The notes: generated by a model not told the origin, from the letters alone. DNA of 64,000 nt from Streptomyces sp. NBC_01571 (GCF_026339875.1 NZ_JAPEPZ010000001.1:8308001-8372000); one strand, 5' to 3'. Counted from the stretch's first letter, positions 1-8,402 are shown. Numbers and translations are program-made.

Positions 1-2
1 GG

Positions 3-545
3 GTCGTGACCGACGGCGCCGAGCACGGCTTCGACGCGTCGCGTATCGCGGTGGCCGGTGACTCGGTGGGCGGGAACATGACCGCGGCGCTCACCCTGAT
101 GGCCAAGGAGCGCGGCGACGTCCCGCTCGTCCAGCAGGTGCTGTTCTACCCGGTCACCGACGCGAACTTCGACACCGGCTCCTACCACCAGTTCGCCACC
201 GGCTACTTCCTGCGCCGTGACGGCATGCAGTGGTTCTGGGACCAGTACACGACCGACGAGAGCGAGCGCGCCCAGATCACCGCGTCCCCGCTGCGCGCCA
301 CCACCGAACAGCTCACCGGCCTGCCCCCGGCCCTCGTCATCACCGGCGAGGCCGACGTCCTGCGCGACGAGGGCGAGGCGTACGCCAACAAGCTCCGCGA
401 AGCCGGCGTCCCCGTCACCGCCGTCCGCTACCAGGGCATCATCCACGACTTCGTGATGCTCAACGCCCTGCGCGGAACACACGCCGCCGAAGCCGCCATC
501 GGGCAGGCGATCGCCACGCTGCGGACGGCCCTCGGTACGGTCTGA
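3..545 (+). CDS. alpha/beta hydrolase (HSL/esterase family), C-terminal part
   Basis: This is the 3' part of a gene that begins left of the window. The frame is open from base 3, so the GTG at 6 need not be the true start. The GDSVGG motif near the beginning matches the GDSAGG nucleophile elbow of hormone-sensitive-lipase-type esterases. EADVLRDEGEAYA supplies the likely catalytic Asp and IIHDF the catalytic His. The upstream HGGG oxyanion motif would lie outside the window. The family cleaves acyl esters of small substrates. The true substrate cannot be read from the sequence. It is followed by a repeat-filled spacer and then an opposing MarR gene. Confidence 0.85.
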   Translation, partial: VVTDGAEHGFDASRIAVAGDSVGGNMTAALTLMAKERGDVPLVQQVLFYPVTDANFDTGSYHQFATGYFLRRDGMQWFWDQYTTDESERAQITASPLRATTEQLTGLPPALVITGEADVLRDEGEAYANKLREAGVPVTAVRYQGIIHDFVMLNALRGTHAAEAAIGQAIATLRTALGTV

Positions 546-603
546 CCTCCGGCCGGGTCTCGGATCCCGAAGCTCGGATCACCGACCTCGGCACCCGGAC
601 CCC

Positions 604-711
604 GGCACCCGGGTCGCGGACCTCGGCACCCGGGTCGCGGACCCCGGCACCCGGGTCACGGACCCCGGATCACCGAACGCCGGATCACCGAACGCCGGGT
701 CACCGAACCCG
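604..711. repeat. degenerate tandem repeats, 21-bp then 15-bp units
   Basis: Three 21-base units starting GGCACCCGGGTC occupy 604-666. They are followed by 15-base units starting GGATCACCGAACGCC at 667 and 682 and a diverged third at 697. Less regular copies continue to about 780. The block fills the convergent spacer between the esterase and MarR genes. It has no credible gene. Runs of CCCGGG and GGTGACC-like half-palindromes could form local hairpins, so it may also work as a poor terminator. Confidence 0.75.
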
Positions 712-819
712 AACCCCGGGTCCCGGGTCACGGACCCCGGGCCGCGGAACCCAGAACCCCGGATCACTGACCCCGGCGCCCGCGGCAAGGGTTCCGGGGT
801 CGGCGGCGTCCCCGGTCGG

Positions 820-1299
820 TCAGGAGTGATCTCCGTCGGCCTGGAACAGGCGCGAGAGCAGGCTGTCGAGGGTGGCCCGCTCGTCCTCGCTCAGCGCGCC
901 GAGGGCCTGGTGGGTGGCGTGCATTCCGTCGCGGACGCGCACCACGACGGCCGCGCCCTCCTCGGAGAGGATGACGTTCTTCACGCGGCGGTCGGTGGCG
1001 CTGGCCTCGCGGTGGACGAGACCGCGGGCCTCCAGGCGGTCGATGATCCCGGTGATGTTCGACGCGTCGCAGCGGAGCGTGTCCGCGAGGGACCGCATGG
1101 GGGCGGGCCCCTGGCGCAGCACGTTGAGTGCCTTGGCCTGGCTGTAGGTGAGGCCGTGCGCGGCGGCGGCGGTGGTGAGATCCGCGTAGAGGCTGACCAT
1201 GGACGCCCACAGGGTGTCGAGCAGCACGGCATGGGAGACGCCGGGGTGCCCGCCGTCCGGCGCGTCGGCGGAGCGGCTCGTTCCAGATGAAGCGGACAT
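820..1299 (-). CDS. MarR family transcriptional regulator
   Basis: A 159-residue winged-helix regulator. Residues 51-115 carry the MarR DNA-binding region: a helix-turn-helix around SLADTLRCDASNITGIIDRL and a wing with D103, R104 and R105. Both ends are helical and would form the dimer interface. It is transcribed away from an MFS exporter gene, the usual layout for a MarR repressor that controls itself and a drug efflux pump. Two inverted repeats lie in the shared spacer. The ligand is unknown. The N-terminal 20 residues are Ser/Gly-rich, so a slightly later start is possible. Confidence 0.9.
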   Translation of the reverse strand: MSASSGTSRSADAPDGGHPGVSHAVLLDTLWASMVSLYADLTTAAAAHGLTYSQAKALNVLRQGPAPMRSLADTLRCDASNITGIIDRLEARGLVHREASATDRRVKNVILSEEGAAVVVRVRDGMHATHQALGALSEDERATLDSLLSRLFQADGDHS

Positions 1300-1319
1300 G
1301 GGTCCAGCGTACCTGAAAC

Positions 1320-1381
1320 TTGACTACCTCAACCTTCGATGCTTACCTCTGTCCAGTTACTTGAAGACATCAACCTTCAAG
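1320..1381. promoter_or_regulatory. candidate MarR operators in the divergent MarR/MFS spacer
   Basis: The spacer is strikingly AT-richer than its surroundings and contains two inverted repeats: TTGA-N5-TCAA at 1320-1332 and CTTGAAG-N8-CTTCAAG at 1360-1381. Both have the size and symmetry of MarR sites. No clear -35/-10 pair was identified, so promoter positions are not assigned. Assignment to the adjacent regulator is inferred from position. Confidence 0.55.
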
Positions 1382-1432
1382 AACTTGCAGCTTTATATGG
1401 CTCCCCGGCATTTGCTCCTAAGGAAGAACGTC

Positions 1433-2974
1433 GTGACACCCTCCGATCGCGTGGCGCCCAGCCGCCCCGCAGGCGATCTCTCGCTCGTCCTGGTCCTCGG
1501 CCTCGCGGCCATGATCGTCTCGATGATGCAGACCCTCGTCGTACCGATCCTGAGCATCATCCAGAGCGATCTCGGCACCAGCACCGCCGACGTCAGCTGG
1601 GTCACCACCGCGACCCTGCTGTCCGCCGCGGTCTTCACCCCGCTGCTCGGCCGCTTCGGCGACATGCACGGCAAGAAGCCCACGCTGGTCGGGGTTCTGC
1701 TGCTGATGATCGCCGGTTCCGTGCTGGCCGCGACCACCACGTCGCTGCTGTGGCTGATCGTCGGCCGGGTACTCCAGGGCGCGGCCACCGCGATCTTCCC
1801 GCTCGCCCTCTCGGTACTGCGGGAGGAGATGCCTCCGGCGAAGCTGCACGGCGCGATGGCGATGGTCAGCGGAACGCTCGCCGTCGGCAGCGGACTCGCC
1901 CTGGTGGCGGCCGGACTGCTCACCCGGGGCTCGGATCCCGACTACCACCGGGTGTTCTGGCTCGCCGTGGCCCTCGCCGCCGTGGCCCTCGTCGGCGTCC
2001 TCCTGCGCGTACCCGCCTCGCGCTCGACGACCGGCGGCCGTACCGACTGGCTCGGCGCGGTGACGCTCGCCGCGCTGCTCGTCCTGCTCCTGCTGCCGAT
2101 CTCGCAGGGGCATGAGTGGGGCTGGTCCTCCGCGCGCACCATCGGTCTGTTCGTCGCGGCGGTGGCCATGGCGGCCGTCTGGGTGTTCGTGGAGCGCACG
2201 GTCCGCGGGCCGATGGTGGACATGCGGATGTTCGCCCACCGCCCCGTCCTCTTCACGAACCTCGCCGGTCTTTTCCTCGGGTTCGCGATGTTCTCGCAGT
2301 TCATCGGCGTGGCCTATCTGGTGCAGATGCCGAAGGAACTCACCGGGTACGGGTTCGGCGCCTCGGTCCTGCGCGCTTCCGTCGAGTACCTGCTGCCCAC
2401 CACGGTCGTCTCCCTGCTCGCCGCGCAGTTCGGGGGGATCCTGGTCGGACGGATCGGGGCGCGGTTCACCCTGGCCGTCGGCGCCGTGTTCGGCGTCGCC
2501 GGGTTCGCGTGGCTGACCGCCGCGCACGACACCTCCGCGTCGATCATCCTCGCGGGCCTGCTGATCGGCGTGGCCGTCAGCTTCGGATACGCGGCCATGC
2601 CCGCCCTCATCGTGGCGAGCGTTCCGCACCACCAGACCGGCATCGCCAACGGCCTCAACTCCATCTCCCGTTCCGTCGGCAGCGCGATCGCCAGCGCGGT
2701 GATCACCTCGCTGCTGGCGTCCAGGGCGATCGCGCACCTGCCGGCCGGGGTGCCCGCGCTGCCTGCCGAGAGCCAGTTCACCCTGAGCTTCGCGATCGCC
2801 GGTGTCGCGTTCGCGCTGATCGTGGCGGTCGCGCTGGTCGGCCTCACCAGGGGAGCGACGCCTGCGTACGTGGTCGACAAGGACGCCTCCCCGGCGGAAG
2901 CGGCGGTCACCGAAGAGGTGACCGAACTCGCGGGGGAGGACACCGGCGAGAAGGTGGACGCCGCGACGACCTGA
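1433..2974 (+). CDS. MFS drug exporter, DHA2-like
   Basis: A multi-pass membrane transporter of 513 residues with about 14 predicted helices, the size and topology of proton-driven DHA2 (EmrB/QacA-like) exporters. GRFGDMHGKKP between helices 2 and 3 is MFS motif A, and GRVLQGAATAIFP follows in helix 4. I chose the GTG at 1433 because AAGGAAG lies six bases upstream. An in-frame ATG at 1397 would add 12 residues but has no good ribosome site. The C-terminus is an acidic, probably cytoplasmic tail. It is divergent from a MarR gene that probably represses it. The substrate is unknown. Confidence 0.9.
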   Translation: MTPSDRVAPSRPAGDLSLVLVLGLAAMIVSMMQTLVVPILSIIQSDLGTSTADVSWVTTATLLSAAVFTPLLGRFGDMHGKKPTLVGVLLLMIAGSVLAATTTSLLWLIVGRVLQGAATAIFPLALSVLREEMPPAKLHGAMAMVSGTLAVGSGLALVAAGLLTRGSDPDYHRVFWLAVALAAVALVGVLLRVPASRSTTGGRTDWLGAVTLAALLVLLLLPISQGHEWGWSSARTIGLFVAAVAMAAVWVFVERTVRGPMVDMRMFAHRPVLFTNLAGLFLGFAMFSQFIGVAYLVQMPKELTGYGFGASVLRASVEYLLPTTVVSLLAAQFGGILVGRIGARFTLAVGAVFGVAGFAWLTAAHDTSASIILAGLLIGVAVSFGYAAMPALIVASVPHHQTGIANGLNSISRSVGSAIASAVITSLLASRAIAHLPAGVPALPAESQFTLSFAIAGVAFALIVAVALVGLTRGATPAYVVDKDASPAEAAVTEEVTELAGEDTGEKVDAATT

Positions 2975-3084
2975 CCGGGGGGCGCCTCCCGCGCACCTCT
3001 CGTCACCCCCGGTACGGCCGGGTACGACCGCCTGCGGCCGGGAACGCCGCGCACCGCCCCTCGGCGGGCGCGAGCCGTTCCCGG

Positions 3085-3132
3085 CCGTAGCCGTAGCCGT
3101 AGCCGTAGCCGTAGCCGTAGCCGTAGCCGTAG
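3085..3132. repeat. hexanucleotide microsatellite (CCGTAG)8
   Basis: Eight perfect head-to-tail copies of CCGTAG in the spacer between the MFS and SDR genes, followed by diverged copies (GCGGTAGCCGCAG). No gene is supported across it. It lies about 50 bases upstream of the SDR promoter, so copy-number change would alter spacing upstream of that promoter but not the reading frame of a protein. Confidence 0.9.
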
Positions 3133-3182
3133 CGGCCGCGGTAGCCGCAGCCGTGCGGAGCGGACCCGTGGCCGCGTACGGC

Positions 3183-3238
3183 TTGCCCTTGGAAACCGAT
3201 CGGTTTACGCTGGCGCGGACAGGTAAACCGATCGGTTT
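3183..3238 (+). promoter_or_regulatory. SDR promoter with two TetR-type operators
   Basis: TTGCCC (3183-3188), 17 bases, then TACGCT (3206-3211) makes a good housekeeping-type promoter. The perfect palindrome AAACCGATCGGTTT occurs twice: at 3193-3206, inside the spacer up to the -10, and at 3225-3238, just past the expected transcription start. The copies are 32 bp apart, about three helical turns. The core ACCGATCGGT recurs before the TetR gene at 6394, so that protein is the likely repressor. Confidence 0.75.
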
Positions 3239-3257
3239 CTCATTTTCGGGAGTACTC

Positions 3258-3959
3258 ATGACATCCATCGAAGGTTCGGTCGCGCTGGTCACCGGCGGCA
3301 GCCGGGGTATCGGCCGGGCGCTCGTCCAGGGCCTGTACGAGCGCGGTGCCAAGAAGGTGTACGCCACCGCACGCGACCCGCGGACCGTCGCGCACCCCGA
3401 CGCCGTGCCGCTGGCCCTGGAGGTCACCGATCCCGCGTCCGTCACCGCGGCCGTCGAGCAGGCGCAGGACGTCACCCTCCTGATCAACAACGCCGGCGCC
3501 TCCGTGAACGCGAACTTCCTGGAGTCCCCCGTCGAGGACGTACGCCGCGAGTTCGAGACGAACTTCTACGGCCCGCTCCTCGTCACCCGCGGCTTCGTCC
3601 CGGTCATCGAGCGCAACGGCGGCGGCCACATCCTCAACGTCCACTCGGTGCTCTCCTGGATCGGCCTGCTGGGCTCCTACAGCGCGTCCAAGGCCGCGTT
3701 CTGGTCGCAGACCAACTCCCTGCGCGTGGACCTGAAGCCGCGCGGCATCGAGGTCACCGGACTCCATGTCGGCTATGTGGACACGGACATGGCCGCGCAC
3801 GTCGACGCACCGAAGTCGTCGCCCGACGCCGTCGCGGCGCAGGCCCTCGACGGCATCGCGTCCGGCGCCTTCGAAGTCCTCGCCGACGACCTCACCCGAC
3901 AGGTCAAGGCCCAGCTCTCCGAGGACATCGCCGTGATGTACCCGCAGCTGCTGGCCTGA
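3258..3959 (+). CDS. SDR family NAD(P)-dependent oxidoreductase
   Basis: A classical short-chain dehydrogenase of 233 residues. TGGSRGIG at 12-19 is the dinucleotide-binding glycine motif, NNAG is at 77-80, and the catalytic pair is Y141 and K145 (YSASK) with Ser130 the probable third residue. It would reduce or oxidise a carbonyl/alcohol on a small substrate in the cytoplasm. The start is the ATG at 3258 with GGGAG ahead. Two perfect operator palindromes in its promoter imply tight repression by the TetR protein encoded at 6394-6972. The substrate is unknown, and such TetR/SDR pairs often handle reactive or toxic carbonyls. Confidence 0.92.
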   Translation: MTSIEGSVALVTGGSRGIGRALVQGLYERGAKKVYATARDPRTVAHPDAVPLALEVTDPASVTAAVEQAQDVTLLINNAGASVNANFLESPVEDVRREFETNFYGPLLVTRGFVPVIERNGGGHILNVHSVLSWIGLLGSYSASKAAFWSQTNSLRVDLKPRGIEVTGLHVGYVDTDMAAHVDAPKSSPDAVAAQALDGIASGAFEVLADDLTRQVKAQLSEDIAVMYPQLLA

Positions 3960-3989
3960 GCGGGCAGGCGCGGGCCCGACGCCCGCTCA
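3957..3989. terminator. bidirectional terminator spanning two stop codons
   Basis: TGAGCGGGC at 3957-3965 pairs perfectly with GCCCGCTCA at 3981-3989 across a 15-base GC-rich loop. The two ends of the stem are the stop codons of the convergent SDR and VWA genes. There is no U tract, as is common in Streptomyces. Confidence 0.6.
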
Positions 3990-5366
3990 GACCGGCAGCA
4001 GGTGGCCGATCAGGTCGCCGAGCTGCCGGGCGTTGCGGCACTCGTGCATCTCGACGAGCCCGGCGTACTCGGGTGCGGCGGAGTCGCCCGTGCCCCACTG
4101 GGACCGCGGCTCGGGGTTCAACCAGTAGACGCGTCGGGCCCGTTCGCACAGGTGCCGTACGGCCGGCAGGTTCGGGTCGCCCATGTTCGTACGGGCGTCT
4201 CCGAGGACGAAGACGGTCGAGCGCGACCCCACCGCGTCGGCGTACCGCTCGGTGAACTCGCCGAGCGCGACGCCGTAGTCACTGCTCTCGTGCCAGCCCG
4301 TCAGCGTGGCCTCCGCCCGGATCCGGGCACCCAGCCCCTCCGGGTCGGCCGCCCCGTGCACCAGCAGCCCGGTCACCTCGTCGATCCGGTTGACGAAGGC
4401 GAACACCCGTACCTTGCTGAACTGGTCGTGCAGCGCCTGCACCAGCAGCATCGTGAAGTCCGAGAAACCCGACACCGACCCCGACACATCGCACAGCAGC
4501 ACCAGTTCGGGCCGGACGGGCCGCCGTCGGCGCAGCACCGGCCGCATCGGCACCCCACCCGTCGACAACGAAGCGCGCAGCGTCCGCCGCAGGTCGATGG
4601 TGCCCCGGGCGGCACGGCGACGGCGGGCGGCGAGCCGGGTCGCCAGCTTGCGTGCGAGCGGCTGAACCACCCCGCGCAGCTCGGCGAGCCGGTCCCGGCC
4701 CGCGAACAGGAAGTCCACCCGGTCGACCGTCGGGGCCACCGCCCGCCGGGCGATCTCGTCCCGGCCCCGTCGCTCGGCGACCCGGCGCCGCGCCTCCGCG
4801 GCGACCAGAGCGCGGAAGGCGTCGATGCGCCGCCGGATCTCGTCCTCCAGGAGCCGGTCGGTGAACCCCCCGGCACCGGTGCGTGCCCGGACGTCGTCAC
4901 GGGCACGCGCCAGCAGGGTCTGCGGCCGCAGCCGGTCGAGCGTCTGGTAGGAGGACCAGCCGTCCGACCCCGGTGAGGAGCCGTATCCGCCGAAGCCGTC
5001 CACCGCCTCCACCGCCAACCGGGCCAGCAGCGCGGCGTCGTCGTCCGCGAGCGCGGCCGCGAGGCGGTCCCGCAGTTCCGCCCGGTCGGCGGCGGGCGCG
5101 TCGGTGTCCGCCGCGCCGGTCTCCGGCCCTCCGACGACCCGCGGAAAGTACAGGTCGAAGGCCGGATCGAAGACCCGGCGCTGCGCCTTGCCGTGCAGCA
5201 ACGCGGCGGCGAGGCCCTCGCGCAGCCGTTCCCGGTCCGTCAGGCCGAGTGCCTCCATCGCGTGGGCGGCGTCCACCGTCTCGCCGGTGCCGATCCGTAC
5301 GCCGTGCGAGCGCAGCGCGCCGACGAGTTCCGTCAGCCGGCGCGTCACTCCGGCCGGCGCGTTCAC
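3987..5366 (-). CDS. VWA domain-containing protein (CoxE-like)
   Basis: A 459-residue protein. The first 270 residues are helical, Arg-rich and probably bind the partner. The C-terminal third is a von Willebrand factor A domain. DVSGS with D293, S295 and S297 supplies the MIDAS metal-binding core. CoxE-type VWA proteins work with MoxR AAA+ ATPases as chaperones that insert metals or remodel target enzymes. The start codon overlaps the stop of the MoxR gene by four bases (ATGA), so the two are translationally coupled. No client enzyme such as CO dehydrogenase lies beside them here, so the target is unknown. Confidence 0.88.
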   Translation of the reverse strand: MNAPAGVTRRLTELVGALRSHGVRIGTGETVDAAHAMEALGLTDRERLREGLAAALLHGKAQRRVFDPAFDLYFPRVVGGPETGAADTDAPAADRAELRDRLAAALADDDAALLARLAVEAVDGFGGYGSSPGSDGWSSYQTLDRLRPQTLLARARDDVRARTGAGGFTDRLLEDEIRRRIDAFRALVAAEARRRVAERRGRDEIARRAVAPTVDRVDFLFAGRDRLAELRGVVQPLARKLATRLAARRRRAARGTIDLRRTLRASLSTGGVPMRPVLRRRRPVRPELVLLCDVSGSVSGFSDFTMLLVQALHDQFSKVRVFAFVNRIDEVTGLLVHGAADPEGLGARIRAEATLTGWHESSDYGVALGEFTERYADAVGSRSTVFVLGDARTNMGDPNLPAVRHLCERARRVYWLNPEPRSQWGTGDSAAPEYAGLVEMHECRNARQLGDLIGHLLPV

Positions 5367-6223
5367 ATGGCGTCCAGATCGAGCTTGGCGGCCGCCTTGA
5401 GGACGTCGTCCTGGTGCTTGAGGAGCACACCGAGGCTGTCGCGGACGACGGACTCGTCGAGGGTGCCGGCGCCGAGCGCGAGCAGGGTGCGCGCCCAGTC
5501 GATGGTCTCGGCGACCGACGGGACCTTGCGCAGATCCATCTCGCGCAGCGCGCCGACCACCCGGACCACCGACTGCGTCAGCGCCTCGTCCAGGCCCGGC
5601 ACCTTCAGCCGTACGATGCGGCGCTCCAACTCCTCCTCCGGGAAGCCGATGTGGAGGAAGAGGCAGCGGCGGCGCAGCGCCTCGGACAGCTCACGGCTCG
5701 CGTTCGAGGTGAGCACCACGAAGGGCCGGCTGGTCGCGGTGATCGTGCCCAACTCGGGGACGGTGACCTGGAAGTCGCTGAGCACCTCGAGCAGCAGGCC
5801 CTCCACCTCGACGTCGGCCTTGTCGGTCTCGTCGATCAGCAGCACCTTGGGGCCGTCGCCGCGGATGGCGGTCAACAGCGGCCGGGGCAGCAGGAATTCC
5901 TCGCTGAAGATGTCCGTGCGGGCCTCGTCCCACGTCTCGTCCCGGCCCGCGCTGATGCGCAGCAGCTGCTTGGCGTGGTTCCACTCGTACAGCGCCCGGG
6001 ATTCGTCGACCCCCTCGTAGCACTGCAACCGGATCAGCCGGGCCCCGGCGACCTGGGCGACGGCCTTGGCGAGCTCCGTCTTGCCGACGCCGGCGGGGCC
6101 CTCCACCAGCAGGGGCTTGCCGAGGCGGTCGGCCAGGAAGACGGTGGTGGCGACGGCGGGCGACGCCAGATAGCCGGTCTCGGCGAGGCGCGCGGAGACA
6201 TCGTCGACGGATGTGAACAGCAA
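5363..6223 (-). CDS. MoxR family AAA+ ATPase
   Basis: A cytoplasmic ATPase of 286 residues. The Walker A motif GPAGVGKTE is at 42-50, Walker B VLLIDETD has D131 and E132, and sensor 1 is in VVLTSNAS. The length is typical of MoxR proteins, which form hexamers and use ATP hydrolysis to remodel partners presented by VWA proteins. The start is TTG at 6223, with GGAGG five bases upstream. It is the first gene of a two-gene operon with the VWA gene. The pair lies between an SDR gene and a TetR gene that share an operator, but no copy of that operator was seen at its own start. Confidence 0.9.
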   Translation of the reverse strand: MLFTSVDDVSARLAETGYLASPAVATTVFLADRLGKPLLVEGPAGVGKTELAKAVAQVAGARLIRLQCYEGVDESRALYEWNHAKQLLRISAGRDETWDEARTDIFSEEFLLPRPLLTAIRGDGPKVLLIDETDKADVEVEGLLLEVLSDFQVTVPELGTITATSRPFVVLTSNASRELSEALRRRCLFLHIGFPEEELERRIVRLKVPGLDEALTQSVVRVVGALREMDLRKVPSVAETIDWARTLLALGAGTLDESVVRDSLGVLLKHQDDVLKAAAKLDLDAM

Positions 6224-6346
6224 CGGGGCCTCCAGTGCGGTGCGGGCGAGGGCGGGCGCACTCTGCGAACGGCACTATCCAAGCGCTTGCTCAGTCATCT
6301 GTCACGTGTACCCCGGCGCATGTGACAACGCCCACTCGCCCGCGGT

Positions 6347-6387
6347 ATACCGATCGGTTTCCCCGCTGCGTTCCCGCGCGGTAACCT
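6347..6387 (+). promoter_or_regulatory. autoregulated, probably leaderless TetR promoter
   Basis: The sequence at 6347-6360 (ATACCGATCGGTTT) is a near copy of the SDR operator and keeps the core palindrome ACCGATCGGT at 6349-6358. A -10-like TAACCT lies at 6382-6387, only six bases before the ATG at 6394, so the transcript should start at or very near the start codon. The operator overlaps the expected -35 region, which fits autorepression. Confidence 0.65.
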
Positions 6388-6393
6388 TCCCGT

Positions 6394-6972
6394 ATGGCCA
6401 CTACAGACAAGGCGTCCACGAGAGACCGGCTGCTGGACGCCGCGGCCGACCTCTTCTACAGCGAGGGCGTCTCCGTGGGCATCGAGGCGCTCTGCAGGAC
6501 GGCCGGTGTCTCCAAGCGGTCGATGTACCAGCTCTTCGCCGGCAAGGACGAGGTCCTGGCGGCGAGTCTCGAACGCCGGATCCCGCTCTACGAGGAGCAG
6601 CTCTCGCCCGCGGCTGCGGCTGCGGCTGACGCGACACCGCGCGAGCGCATTCTGCGCGTCTTCGAGCGGATGGAGTACTTCTCCACGCTCCCCGAGTACC
6701 GCGGCTGCCCCTTCCTGGCCGCGCTGGTCGAGCTGAAGGACCCCGAGCACCCGGCGAGCGTGGTGGCCGGCGCTGCGAAGGACCGCCTCGAGGCGACGTT
6801 CCGCGCCGAGGCCGAGCTGGGGGGCGCGCGTGACGCGCGGCTCCTCGCCCGGCAGTTGATGCTGGTCTTCGACGGCGCGAGCGCCCGCGCCGGGTCCCGT
6901 ATCGAGACCCTGGACGACGGCCTGGCCACGACGACCGTGACACTGCTGCTGGACGCGGCGGGCGTCGGCTGA
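6394..6972 (+). CDS. TetR/AcrR family transcriptional regulator
   Basis: A 192-residue repressor with a TetR-type helix-turn-helix in the first 55 residues (TRDRLLDAAADLFYSEG, then CRTAGVSKRSMYQLFAGKDEV) and a variable helical ligand domain after it. The start follows a -10 box directly, suggesting leaderless translation. An operator core, ACCGATCGGT, lies at its own promoter and twice, in fuller form, at the SDR gene 3 kb away. It therefore probably regulates itself and that SDR while skipping the MoxR/VWA operon between them. The ligand is unknown. An Ala-rich stretch (codons around 70) makes one loop low-complexity. Confidence 0.92.
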   Translation: MATTDKASTRDRLLDAAADLFYSEGVSVGIEALCRTAGVSKRSMYQLFAGKDEVLAASLERRIPLYEEQLSPAAAAAADATPRERILRVFERMEYFSTLPEYRGCPFLAALVELKDPEHPASVVAGAAKDRLEATFRAEAELGGARDARLLARQLMLVFDGASARAGSRIETLDDGLATTTVTLLLDAAGVG

Positions 6973-7059
6973 CCACCACGACGGGACGCCTGCGGCACTT
7001 GCGGCGCCTGCCGAGATGTGGCCCGTCTGCCGGGAGGGCATCCCCGGTGCCCCGGCGGC

Positions 7060-8244
7060 TCAGACGACGCCGTCGGCCCGCAGGGCGGCGATGTCGGCCG
7101 GGCTGTACCCCAGCGCGGCAAGGATCTCTTCGGTGTGCTCGCCGAGGGCGGGCACGGCGTCCATCCGGGGATCGACTCCGGCGAGATCCACGGGCGGCAG
7201 GAGCGCGGGCACCACGGCTCCGGGCACCTGTACGTCGCGCCAGCGGTCGCGTTCGCGCAGGACCGGGTGGGCGAGGAACTCCTCGACGGTGTTGACGCCT
7301 GCGTTGGCGATGCCCGCGGCGTCCAGCAGTTCCCCCGCCTCCTGACTGTGCAGGGCGCGGAACCGGTCGGCCACGATCGTGTCGAGCGCGTCGCGGTGGG
7401 CCACGCGGTCCGGACCGGTGGCGAAGCGCGGGTCGTCGACGAGGTCCGGCCGCTCCAGGAACCGCTCGCACAGCGCGGCCCATTCGCGCTCGTTCTGGAT
7501 GGAGAGGAGCACCTCCTTGCCGTCGGCCGCCGGGTACGTGCCGTAGGGGGCGATGGTGGCGTGCCGCGTGCCGATCCGCGGCGGCTGGGTGCCGCCGTGG
7601 CGCGTGTAGAGGGCGGGCTGGCTCATCCACTCGGCCAGCGCCTCGAAGAGGGAGACCTCCACGGCGCGGGCGACGCCCCGGGTGGCGCGGGTGAACAGGG
7701 CGGTGAGCACGCCCGAGTAGGCGTACATGCCCGCCGCGATGTCGGCGACCGACACCCCGGCCCGGGCGGCACCGTGCTCGTTCCCCGTCAGGGAGACCAG
7801 GCCCGTCTGGCACTGCACGAGCAGGTCGTACGCCTTGCGGTCCGCCCACGGCCCCTCGGAGCCGTAACCGGTGACGGTGCACGGGATCAGGGACCGGTGC
7901 CGCTCCCGCAGCGACGCGGCGTCGAGGCCGAGCCGGGCTGCCGCTCCGGGGGCCAGGTTCTGTACGAACACGTCCGCGTCGGCGAGCAGTTGCTCCAGGA
8001 TGTCGCGTCCCCGGGCCGACTTCAGGTCCAGGGTCAGTGACTCCTTGGAACGGTTGAGCCAGACGAAGTAGCTGGACTCGCCGTGCACGGTGGTGTCGTA
8101 ACGGCGCGCGAAGTCGCCCTCTCCCGGACGTTCCACCTTGATCACCCGAGCACCGAGGTCGGCCAGTTGACGGGTCGCGAAGGGCGCCGCCACCGCTTGC
8201 TCGACGGTGACGACGGTGATGCCGGCGAGCGGAAGTTCGGTCAT
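7060..8244 (-). CDS. CaiB/BaiF family (class III) CoA-transferase
   Basis: A 394-residue enzyme of the interlocked-dimer class III family, which moves CoA between carboxylic acids. The N-terminal LADLGARVIKVERPGEGD segment is characteristic, and D168 in SVADIAAGMYAYSG sits where the family's catalytic Asp forms the acyl-enzyme anhydride. It is full length and starts with ATG. It stands alone with no acyl-CoA dehydrogenase, ligase or racemase beside it, so the acid substrate cannot be named. The neighbours are an upstream TetR gene facing it and an XRE gene diverging from it. Confidence 0.92.
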   Translation of the reverse strand: MTELPLAGITVVTVEQAVAAPFATRQLADLGARVIKVERPGEGDFARRYDTTVHGESSYFVWLNRSKESLTLDLKSARGRDILEQLLADADVFVQNLAPGAAARLGLDAASLRERHRSLIPCTVTGYGSEGPWADRKAYDLLVQCQTGLVSLTGNEHGAARAGVSVADIAAGMYAYSGVLTALFTRATRGVARAVEVSLFEALAEWMSQPALYTRHGGTQPPRIGTRHATIAPYGTYPAADGKEVLLSIQNEREWAALCERFLERPDLVDDPRFATGPDRVAHRDALDTIVADRFRALHSQEAGELLDAAGIANAGVNTVEEFLAHPVLRERDRWRDVQVPGAVVPALLPPVDLAGVDPRMDAVPALGEHTEEILAALGYSPADIAALRADGVV

Positions 8245-8353
8245 CGGTCGGACCTCCGGAGAGCTGGCCGGGAGAACATGGCGACGCGGGTCATGCTGCC
8301 ATCATGGGCACGCACGCGGTGATCACGTGAACACCGGGACGCGACGACTTCAC

Positions 8354-8402
8354 GCAGCCGCAGCCGCAGCCGCAGCCGCAGTCGCTTCCGCTTCCGCAGC
8401 CG
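8354..8402. repeat. GCAGCC hexanucleotide repeat
   Basis: Four and a half perfect GCAGCC units (8354-8381), followed by TCGCTTCCGCTTCCGCAGCCGCC-like diverged copies. They lie in the 237-base spacer between the divergent CoA-transferase and XRE genes. Nothing else was recognised in that spacer apart from AATACT near 8469, which could be the XRE promoter's -10. Confidence 0.75.

Noticed and set aside
1418..3490. Very long minus-strand open frame over the MFS and SDR genes
   Set aside because: Arg/Gly/Asp-rich shadow translation of high-GC genes on the other strand, with no ribosome site or known motif.
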